A stretch of DNA of 64,000 nucleotides. Origin: Aldrovandia affinis. Taxonomy: Eukaryota; Chordata; Actinopteri; Notacanthiformes; Halosauridae. Under the pieces are notes generated by a model. That model searched no databases, was not told where the DNA came from, and saw only the letters and a list, made by a program, of their open reading frames with translations. Of the stretch, positions 50,301 through 61,500 are shown piece by piece (position 1 is the stretch's first letter; each line of letters begins with the position of its first letter). A program made the translations under genes and the position numbers. The DNA lies in contig JAINUG010000397.1 of NCBI GenBank assembly GCA_029706075.1, positions 371,001 to 435,000 of the forward strand, written 5' to 3'.

Positions 50301-52469
50301 AACAAAGTCCTCCACCTTCTGCTCCAGCCTGCAGGCAGGTAAGATCCCTTTAAACAAACTCCTCCACCTTCTGCTCCGGCCTGCAGGCAGGTAAGATCCC
50401 TTTAAACAAACTCCTCCACCTTCTGCTCTGGTCCGCAGGCAGGTAAGATCCCTTTAAACAAACTCCTCCACCTTCTGCTCTGGTCTGCAGGCAGGTAAGA
50501 TCCCTTTAAACAAACTCCTCCACCTTCTGCTCTGGCCTGCACGCTGGTAAGATCCCTTTAAACAAACTCCTCCACCTTCTGCTCCAGCCTGCAGGCAGGT
50601 AAGATCCCTTTAAACAAACTCCTCCACCTTCTGCTCCGGCCTGCAGGCAGGTAAGATCCCTTTAAACAAACTCCTCCACCTTCTATTCCGGCCTGCACGC
50701 TGGTAAGATCCCTTTAAACAAACTCCTCCACCTTCTGCTCCAGCCTGCAGGCAGGTAAATGCAGTCAAAGCTGATTCAGTAAAATCTTTAGCGGTGGCTG
50801 CTCCTCACTGGAAACTGAATTTGAGGTGTTGTTGTTAATAATGAGCTGTGCGAGGACAGCAGCGTGGATAATAGGAAACCCAGAGAAGGTGGTTGGCACT
50901 AATCATATGGAACTTGGTACCAGTCTAGCAGGTGTGTACCCACGGAATTGCATTTCTTTACCTGTGCAGGTGGCGTCCACTCGCCAGGGTTCGAGGGCAT
51001 TGGGAACCTGAGCTGCCAGGCCCTGATGAACGCAGACGGCTTGTACCTGGTGTCTTACTATGCCCTGCTGCTCAACCTCAAGCTCTGCTGCTGTGACTAC
51101 TACCGCAGGAAACCTGCCCCAGTGCTGGTCAGCCTGGTACGCACTACGCACCCATGACATACACACATATATACGCACTGACATGTGCGCACATACACAC
51201 TGACATACACACATATATACGCACTGACATGCACATACACACTGACATACACACATACAGTATATACACACTGACATGTGCACACATACACACTGACATA
51301 CACACATATATACGCACAGACATGCGCAAATGCACGCTGACATACACACATATATACGCACTGACATGCGCACATGTGCGACATGCACTCTGACAAATGC
51401 ACACACGCACACTGCCAGGCGCACACAAAGCATGCTTGCACCGCCCCTGTGTTAAAGCCAGCGGCTTTATTATCTGACCATAGTCAATGCGGTGTGTTAA
51501 AGAGGTGGTCAATCCCTTTAACATAGCCCTGTGGTTCTGTGTGGCTCAGTAGGTAGAGCGTGGCGCTGACAACGCTTAGGTTGTGCGTTTGATTCCCATT
51601 GGGACCACATATACTGAAATTACAGCATTACAGCATTCACTGCAGTAAGTCGCTTTGGATAAAAGCATCTGCTAAAAGGAAATGGAATATGTATTTCATT
51701 TTCTGTACAAGGAACTGAGCTTGCCAGCATTAAGTCTTGAAAACTGTAATGCATTTAAGAGGTCAGTACATTTCAGTTGCTGAAGTTGTACTCTCATCAA
51801 CATGTCCCGTCTACCACTGAAAGCAAAGGGAAGCACGCCTGAATACTGAATGTAGCAGCGCTTTGTCATTCTCACATTTGGTGGGTTGATTTACCAGATC
51901 CAGGGAACATCACAATCTTTTTCCGTCCGCTGTATGTCACTATCTTCACTCTCGTTTTTATTATGCCAAACCTGCTGGATTAATCTGGATTGAACTGGAT
52001 TAATCTGGTGAGCTGCTTTTGGCCATGTCCTTTAGGATATCGAATATCACAGGAAACGGAAAGATGCAGTCACCTCCGCTGTGTCTGAAGCATCGCTAAT
52101 GGTAACTAAGCTGTGCTCAGGGTAGCGTGCGGTAGCCTTGAGCCTTTTAATCCCATGGAACATAAAAGAGCTGTTTTCCACAGGTTTATATGTGCTATGT
52201 TTAAAGGGTGTGGGGGAAAAGGGTGACAGGCTTTTCCACGGACTGTGTCAGATAGAATCGGAGCCATGTTGGAAGGATGTGATGGTAGTGCAGGAGATAC
52301 AGAGAGAGTCACATACACAAAGACACAGGCAGGCTTAATGAATGGATGTGCTTCCAGTTTCAGTTACTGCATATGCTTTTGTAAGAACATACACACACAT
52401 ACACATACACACACACAAGTGCACACACACTCTTACCCACACACACATACACAAGTGCACACACACACT

Positions 52470-52503
<34 letters not shown>

Positions 52504-52507
52504 CACC

Positions 52508-52546
<39 letters not shown>

Positions 52547-55500
52547 GCGCACACAAACACTCTCACATACCCCACACACACACACACACACACACAAGTG
52601 CACACACACACACACACACACCCACCCACCCACCCACACACACAAGCGCACACACACACTCACCCACCCACCCACACACACACATACACACACACACACA
52701 CAAGCACACACACACTCTTACCCACACACACACTCACCACACACACACACTCACCCACACACACACACACACACTCACCCCCACCCACACACACACACAC
52801 ACACACTGCCCTCCCCTCCTGTGGTCCAGCATCTCTGTCTGTGTGCCCCCCTCCCCTCCACAGAAGGATTTTGTGCGTCAGATCCAGAGCAGTGGGGTGC
52901 TGGTGGTGCTGTCTCAGACCTGGATCGAGGAGCTGTACCACCAGGTTCTGGAGAGGAATCTCCTGGGCGAGGGTGGATACTGGGGCTCCCCTGAGGAGCA
53001 CTCCCTACCCCTCATCACCATGCTCACCGGTAAGGCAGGAAGCCCAGTCTGTCCGCACTGGGAAGTCACTGCGGTTAGAGCACATATCCACATTTGCAAT
53101 TACACATTTATATTCACAGTAACATTCGCATGTAGGCATCTAGTGGACGCTGTTATCCATAGCGGCTTACAAGTAAGTCCTTCCAGGGCAGTGCTCTTCT
53201 AAAGGCAGGGCGGCAGTGTTAGCATAATGGTTAAGGAACTGGGCTTGTAACGCAAAGGTTGCAGGTTCGATCCCAGGTGGGGCACTGCCGTTGTACCCTT
53301 GAGCAAGGTACTTACCCTGGATTGCTTCAGTAAAATATCCAGCTGTATAAATAGATTATATCTAAAGAAATGTCACACTGATGTAACATAAGTCGCTCTG
53401 GATAAAGGCGTCTGCTAAATGCCTGTAATGTAATGTAATGTACTGTAATGTGCTGGTGCAACTAGGCATCAAGGCAGCTTGTTACACATTAAAAGGAAGC
53501 ATATTTGGGGTGCGCTTTGAGGTCAGGTGATTAAATCTGTTATTGCAGGTGTGTGAGCATTTTACACACAATCACCGAAAGACAAAATGAGTGCTAACCA
53601 CGCTAACTATCCATATTACTCCCGAATGAACCAAACATACGAGAGCAGGGTGCCTAGCTAAGTTAGGCTGTTGTTTATAATGGCTCTTGGTGGGTGAACC
53701 TGTATTGTATGTAATGCCCCAGATAGCTAACTACAGTAGAAAGCAATACATTAGCTACATTTCTAAACACACATATTGATCAGACGCCAGACCTCTATGC
53801 TCCCTCTGTAACATTAAACTGCCATGAATCTCCAAACTCCTGTTGGTCTCTGCTGGCCTGTCTTCGTGATACTCAGCGGTAATGTTCAAGGAGCGGGAGT
53901 GTGTGGAGCGGCGATACAGCACACAGCAGGACAGGGTCCCTGCCTTACCACAGAGCCATACCTGTCTCTCTCCCTTTCCCGCGCAGATATCGACGGGCTG
54001 GGCAGCAGTGCCATCGGGGGGCAGCTGATCCACCTGGCCTCGGCCCAGTCCCCGCTCTCCTGCGACAGGATCGGCAACGACACCGTCATGGCAGGTAGCG
54101 CACGACCGCTGACCGTCCCGTCACCGCGCACCCTTCATTACCGCCGAGAGCTAACGCGTTGTGTTACCGCGGTAACTGCTACCCCTGTAGACACGTTGCT
54201 GTTCATGCCCTCATTTATCCTCACGGAGACAAAGAGACAGATGGACAGGTAGACCTATACAGGTAGACGAGTTCCTCTCTGGCCAATGAGATTCCACCAC
54301 TGAGCAGCCAGGGGTTGAGATAATCAGCTGGAGGCACATTAGAGTCGGATGAGTGCCAACACCACACTCCTCACTCATCTTACTTATCTGGGCCCTGATT
54401 GGTCTGCTTCCAGGTATGGTCTTTTATCTGGGTCCTGATTGGTCTGGTTCCAGGCAAAGTGTTTTATCTGGGGGGGCGGTCTAATGCACCACACTTTGGC
54501 CAGTCCGGTGTGGTGTGTGCTGCCTGTCAGGGATGCGGTTAAAAAACCTGCGTCTCTACCAGACTGGCCCTGGTCATCAGCCCCGATTGGAGGCGGCATT
54601 TGGCTGTCTGCCTCCGGGGGAAGGGGGAGGGTAAGCCGGCACGAGTTTATCGAGGGGCAGGCAAAGGCGTCCGTGGTAGAGTTCCGTCTCGGAAGAGGCG
54701 GATCTGTTGGCCTGGAAAGAGTGTCTCGACCTGGATGATGGGCGGCGGACTCATGGGGGAGGGTGAATTGAGATAAATCAACAAAATTGGGACGAAAAAA
54801 AACTGGAAAAATTCTAAATACATTTTTAGAAAAGTGTTTTATCTGGGCCCCCGATTGGTCTGGTTCCAGGCATGGTGTTTGCACGCTACATCCTGACTGG
54901 CTGCTGGAAGAACCTGATTGACACGCTGTCCACCCCATTGACGGGGCGCATGGCAGGCAGCTCCAAGGGCCTGGCCTTCATCCTGGGGGCGGAGGGGGTG
55001 AAGGAGCAGAACCAGCGAGAGCGCGACACCATCTGCCTCAGCCTGGACGGTCTGAGGAAGGCGGCCGGCCTCAGCTGCGCGCTCGGTAATGACGCTGCGC
55101 GCTACCGCCGCGGTAGACGGGGGATGCCTGTGGTTCTCTGTGGCTCAGTTGGTAGAGCACGGCGTTGGCAACGCTTAGGTTGTGGGTTATAATAAATAAA
55201 CGCCATTTAGCAGACGCTTTTATCCAAAGCGACTTACAGTAGTGAATGCATACATTTTTCAGCATATGTGGTCCCTGTGGGGATTGAACCCACAACCTAA
55301 GCGTTTCCAACGCCACGCTCTACCTACTGAGCCACACAGAACCAAGGGTTCAATCCCCACTGGGGTCACATATACTGAAAATGTATGCATTCACTACTGT
55401 AAGTCGCTTTGGATAAAAGCGTCTGCTAAATGGCATATATTATGCCTCAGAATTGCATTATGGAAAGGAGGAAGAGCACAGAGATCTGTGTCATAAATTA

Positions 55501-58500
55501 TGACAACCAGATAGTTATTTTGGGCAGTGAATGGAATGTGATTGCCTATATATGGCCAAAACTTTAAGGACAGAACAGAATGCAGGATGTGGGTCTGTAA
55601 AAGACTATATACAGTATATGCGTATTGATTGGACAAAAATGAAGTGTTGGAATTCAATTGTCGGAAGTCAATTGGCATTGTGTGACTCTGTGTTCTTCGG
55701 TGTGACTGTGTGTGACTCTGTGTTCTTCAGGTGTGACTCTGTGTGACTTTCTGTGACTCAATGTCCCCCAGGTTTGATTTTGTGTGACTGTGTGTAACTC
55801 AGTTCTCTCGGTGTAACTTTGTGTGCTCTGTGACTCTGTATTCTCCAGGTGTGACTCTCTATGTCTCTATGTTCCCCAGGTGTGATCCTGTGTGACTGTG
55901 TGACTCTCTGAGACTCTGTCCCCCAGGTGTGATCCTGTGTGACTGTGTGTGACTCTGTGTCCCCCAGGTGTGACCTTGTGTGACTGTGTGTGACTCTGTG
56001 TCCCCCAGGTGTGATCCTGTGTGACTGTGTGTGACTTGTTTCCCCAGGTGTGACTCTCTATGTCCCCATCTCCAGGTGTGACCCTGTGTGACTGTGTGTG
56101 ACTCTGTCCCCCAGGTGTGATCCTGTGTGGCTGTGTGTGACTCTCTGAGACCCTGTCCTCCAGGTGTGACCCTGTGTGACTCTGTCCCCCAGGTGTTGCA
56201 GCTAATTGTGCCTCGGCGCTGGCTCAGATGGCTGCCGCCTCCTGTGTGCAGGAGGATAAGGAGGAGAAGGAGGTGGAGACCGGCGACGCCATCGCACAAG
56301 GTACGGTCCTCCTGTGCAGCCCAGGCAGTGACATGTGTGAGCGTTTACGTGCAGGTAAACACCAGTGTTCAGTAGCTGCAGTGCAGTGTTACACAGTTTG
56401 GCAGCAGCCTCACTGCTGACGGGGTCGATGCTGTGCTGATGGAGACTCTGTGCTGTGCTGATGGAGACTCTGTGTTTGTGCTGTGCTGATGGAGACTATG
56501 CTGTGTTTGTGCTGATGGAGACCCTGTGCTGTGTTTGTGCTGATGGAGACTGCTGTGCTGTGCTGTGCTGATGGAGACTGTGTTTGTGCTGTGCTGATGG
56601 AGACTCTGTGCTGTGTTTGTGCTGCTCTGATGGAGACTCTGTGTTTGTGCTGTGCTGATGGAGACTGTGCTGTGCTGTGCTGATGGAGACTCTGTGCTGT
56701 GCTGTGCTGATGGAGACTGTGCTGTGCTGTGCTGATGGAGACTGTGTGCTGTGCTGTGCTGATGGAGACCCTGCTGTGTTTGTGCTGATGGAGACTCTGT
56801 GCTGTGTTTGTGCTGTGCTGATGGAGACTCTGTGTTTGTGCTGATGGAGACTCTGTGTTTGTGCTGTGCTGATGGAGACTCTGTGCTGTGCTGTTCTGAT
56901 GGAGACTTTGTGCTGTGCTGATGGAGACTGTGTTTGTGCTGTGCTGATGGAGACTCTGTGCTGTGTTTGTGCTGATGGAGACTGTGCTGTGTTTGTGCTG
57001 ATGGAGACTGTGCTGTGCTGTGCTGATGGAGACTCTGTGCTGTGCTGTGCTGATGGAGACTCTGTGCTGTGTTTGTGCTGATGGAGACTCTGTGCTGTGT
57101 TTGTGCAGTGAAACAGCGGGTAGAGCAGAAGCTGGAGCAGATGGGGCGCCTGCAGGGGGTGCGTTTGCACACGGCCCACGTGCTCTGTATGGATGCTATC
57201 CTCAACGTGGGGCTGGAGATGGGCAGCCACAACCAGGACTGCTGGCCCCACGTCTTCAGGTATGCCAGAGAGCTGTGCCGGGACACTTTCATCCTGTCAA
57301 TGTGCTGTCCCTCCTGCATGCTGGGAGTCAGTGAACAAGGGAGCAAGCGAGTAAGAAAGGCTGGACGTAGCAAAGCAGTCACAGGCTCGAAAAAAAAGTT
57401 ATTGTAGGGTGAGTGAGTATGTTCTTGTTTGGTTATTACAGGTGAGTGAGTATGTTTGTGTTTAGTTATTGCAGGGTGAGTGAGTATGTTCTTGTTTGGT
57501 CACGGTCCACAGGGTGAGTGAGTATGTTCTTGTTTGGTCACGGTCCACAGGGTGAGTGAGTATGTTCTTGTTTGGTCATGTTCTTGGTCCACAGGGTGAG
57601 TGAGTATGTTCAGCGGTGAGTGAGTATGTTTGTGTTTAGTCCCTGGAGCACACCCACTTCAGCACGGTCCACAGGGTGAGTGAGTATGTTTGGCAGGCTC
57701 CCAGCCCCTGGCCATCACGCAAGCTCAGCAGGCGGTGGACCTGGGCCTGGAGTTGAGCACAGACTGCAGCCCGGAGCGCGAGCTGGGCCTCAGCCACCCC
57801 GTCATCCAGCCCCTCTCCATCCCCGAGCTGCTGAAGGAGACCGGGCGGGGCAAGACCTTCCACCTGCGGGGCGGGAGCCTGATGGGCGGGACGGGCGCGG
57901 CCAAAGCCGTCTGCACCCTCTCCACTCAGGCCGACAGGTACGGTGTGCACCCTCTACAAGATCCATCCAGGAACTGTTTCTACCCTCTCAGTGTAACGGA
58001 GTTGGTCCTGCCCGCAGCGGGTTTCGAACCAAGGATCTCGACGCGGCAAGAGAGCGATTTAGCCCGCTGAGCTAAAGACTCAAGTCCCCAACTTTGGGAA
58101 TGAATCGCACTCTTATCGACGTCACATTCTGTAGCGGACGCTCACGTACCAGAGCACACCCTCTACATTCTCCCCCTCGAAACTCCTGCAGCAGCAACCA
58201 CGGTAGCATCCGAGTCATGGCACCAATGTAACGGAGTTGGTCCTGCCTGCAGCGGGTTTCGAACCGAGGATCTCGACGCGACAAGAGAGCGTTTTAGCCC
58301 GCTGAGCTAAAGACTCAAGTCCCCAACTCTGGGAACTAATCACACTCTTATCGACGTCATATTCTGTAGGGGATGCTGACGTACCAGAGCACAGCCCCGC
58401 TACATCAGCAAAGTGTCCACTTTCAGTGGGTTAATAAACAGAAGAATTTGTCCTAAACTCACCATACTGGTCATTTGCACCGTGATTACATTTGTGATGT

Positions 58501-61500
58501 TTTTGCATTTGTGATTAAAAAGTGGTTGGTGCTTCCAGGTTAACAATTCCCATACTTCCAGAAATGATACCTTCAACTGAAGTGACTTGAAATCACACGA
58601 AATTGCTGACACCACCGTTAACTCTAGATTTATGGTCTCAGATTACGAGATTGTGAGTACACATATTTCATTAGGCCGTCTGCGCACTATGACTTCAGAA
58701 TGTGTCTTCAGAGTATGTGCAAGGGCTCTGCCTTTCTCTGCATTTGGCACCTTTCCACAAGGGCATCCCAGCCATGATATCTCACTGCATTCTGCAGAAA
58801 AAAAATCCATAATGTGCCACACAGCTGGAGTCCATTAAACTACTTACAAAGGAGACACATACAGGCGTGAATTTAATTTCACAGAGCCTGACAGCCATGT
58901 CAAAGTTTTCATAAATATCTTACAGATCCTGCACAATTTTAAAAGCTGTTGTGTGAGTATGAGAAATTGCACAAAGCCTTTTATTGGGAATTTTTTTTTT
59001 GAATTTTTTTTTTTTTAGAATGGAATTTTTAGAATTTCATTTAAATTAATAAATTTTTTGAATTAAAATTTTACATTTGAATTTAGATTTGAATTTCAAC
59101 AAGAAATTCATGTAACAATTTAGACTGCTGTCGGGACGGATGATGACCCCCTGTGTGAGCCAGTAGTGCGTGTGCCAGTAGAGTGCTGTGTTTGCACTGG
59201 CTGAACGCGTGAGTGATTTTGTCTTCAGGCTGTTTGAAGATGCAGCCAGCAAGCTGAACCTGGTGGGGCTGGTGGGCTTCCTGCACCAGCTGAGGAAGGC
59301 CTCCCAATCGCAGCTGTTTGACTCTGTGACTGAGACAGGAGACTACTCTTTAGCCATGCCAGGTACCTCGCTTACTGTTCGCACGCGAAGGTGAAACGTT
59401 GATTTTAGTTGTGCTTTTCGATGTCATATTGCCAAGAACTTTCCAAATAGCATGTTTCATGGAAATAAGCCCCCAGTACAGTTGTTTATTTTGAGGTGTT
59501 TTCCCATTATTATTTTAAACACACATTAAATGTAAATGAGGTAAACATCCTGCTTTTAATTAAAAATGCTAATTTTTACTCATTAAAACTTTTTTCAGAA
59601 CTAAAGCATGAGTATTGAATAGCAAGCCTGCATTACTGTGGTTTCAAAATTGCTAGGTCTTTCAAGGGAGTGGTACTCCCTTTATTACTGTGGTTTCTTA
59701 ATCTAGCTTCTACCCCTGTCTCTCTGCTTTGTAAGCAGTAGTTCTCTATGACTCTCAGAGCCGTATAGGCAGGAGAGTAATTCTCTTGACTAGTGCCATG
59801 TGAAATTCCTCGGTTTTCTCATTAACCTGCAGTTCCACTGTTCAACAGCAAGAGGGTGATGGATGACTTTCTGAAGCCATACATTGACATTCTGCAAGGC
59901 TTATTTCTTAATTACATTCATTTAGCATGTTAACCACATTTTAGCTCTCGCAAACAATATATGGGCAGACAATTTCCCAAAGATTGACAAACTTTGCTAT
60001 TTGGAACATCTTAAACACGCAACTACCCAGACAGATAGTTCTTAAACCAGTGAAACTGCCACCTGAGCCATGTAAAATGCCTTATCTGGAAAATAAGAGT
60101 GGCACTTGTGTAATTTCTTTACTTGAATTCTGGAACAGTTCCAGAAATGGCCAATTATGTCCCAAACTAACAGGAATGGTGAAGTGATATTTCGTTTTCA
60201 CACAGCCACAACAGTCCACGACAGGAGATACAGCTAATTATCTGACAATTATTAAATTCAATAACAAAACATCAAATATTGTGTCCCCTTAGCTCAATTT
60301 TAAATTGATGCTATTAAGAAAACTTTAATTCTTGATATTTTGCCCTTAGGCTATACATTAAATGTTGCTTTCAATTGTTTTTATAAGTTAGTGCAGTTTA
60401 AAAATATCCGCCCACTCATTTACACATTTTAGTTTATTTAATGCTCCACAACAGGAATGATATATCCTACAGAAGGGTCAGGAGACATGTTTTTACATTT
60501 GAAGACATCCAAATCAATCAGCATGCTTACATGTGGGTGTGTATCGCTCCACCGGCTGACTAGCCTACTGCATTGCAACACACACCTTATTTGTGATAAT
60601 TTAATGATTATGTGAGATTGTAACATGTTGATTGGTTAACAAGTAGATTCAGAAACTCATCCAGTGACCTCTTGGTGTTGGAGGATGGAACTGCAGGTTA
60701 CTGACAGAACCAAAATTGTACATGGCCTTATCTATGACTCTCCGAGCCCTATAGGCAGGAGAGTAGTTATCTATGACTCTCCGAGCCCTATAGGCAGGAC
60801 AGTAGTTCTCTGAGACCCTCAGGCGTAATCATACAGGACCTGTTCTTCCCCTCACACTTTATGCCAAATCTGCTTTTGTAAAGGAACTGTTATCAAAATG
60901 GCTACTCACTTCTTGTTAAAGGGGAGGCCAAGTCCACGCAGGGCCGGCGCAGCGCCTTGCATCTCTTCCGGCTGGGAGAGGCCATGCTGCGCATTGTGAG
61001 GAACAAGACCCGCCCCCTTCTGCACATGATGAGGGCCTGGAGTGTGGTAGCACCTCACCTGGTGGAGGTAGGGAGCAGCAAGCCTTGCACCATGTATTAG
61101 CGGTGCATTTTGCGACAGTAGGGGGCACTGTATCACTGATAAACATGAGACCTCAGCTTCTCCATTCATCCCCACTGTCACATGAGACAAACATGCCATG
61201 ATATTTAACCTCGCCTTAGAAAGAATAGTATAAGTCAATTGTATGCAACTGCTCTAAACCTGGTATACGCAAAGCAAACCTGGCGAGGAAACTTAATGTC
61301 CAGAGCATGGCTTCAGTTGAGGTTTAAGGTGGGACTGAATAAATATGACCTGATATTGCCGGGCTCCAGGAGTGAAGCCCCTCTACAGCTTACAGTTAAT
61401 GCTGATCTCTCCATTCACATTAAATGCCCTCCTTGTTCCTACCTCTGTTGTCCCAAGGCTGCATGCCACAAAGAGCGGCATGTGTCACAGAAGGCCGTGT

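Larger units (their letters stand above)
57992..58404 (-). mobile_element. Miniature LTR retroelement (TRIM-like) with tRNA-like LTRs
   Basis: Two direct repeats (57992-58167, 176 bp; 58227-58404, 178 bp) begin TGTAACGG and end CTACA. They flank only 59 bp, and TCAG target duplications sit at 57988-57991 and 58405-58408. Read on the minus strand, the order is LTR, one spacer base, primer-binding site TGGTGCCATGACTCGGAT, about 30 bp, polypurine tract, LTR. Each LTR contains a tRNA-like A box TAGCTCAGCGGG and B box GGTTCGAAACC. No coding capacity exists, so it depends on enzymes from another element. Confidence 0.9.
57938..59228 (+). other. arfgef3: arfgef3 intron 20
   Basis: Contains the TRIM-like element. 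From 58410 to 59228 there is unique AT-rich sequence with a T-rich/AATTT patch (58990-59100) and no recognised feature. Confidence 0.8.

Noticed and set aside
52245..53202. Several long frames of HTHTHT or CVCVCV residues, also at 35119-35455
   Set aside because: CA/TG microsatellites.
56369..57382. Minus-strand open frame of 337 codons with SISTAQHS repeats
   Set aside because: It is the antisense of the intron 17 minisatellite; openness comes from the repeat composition.
57660..57697. A 21-bp intron (GTGAGT...GGCAG) rescuing exon 19
   Set aside because: Far too short for the spliceosome, and the phases still do not fit.
58020..58309. Two tRNA genes
   Set aside because: A and B boxes are present, but the sequences are part of LTRs, lack a convincing acceptor stem and CCA-compatible end, and are repeated within the element.
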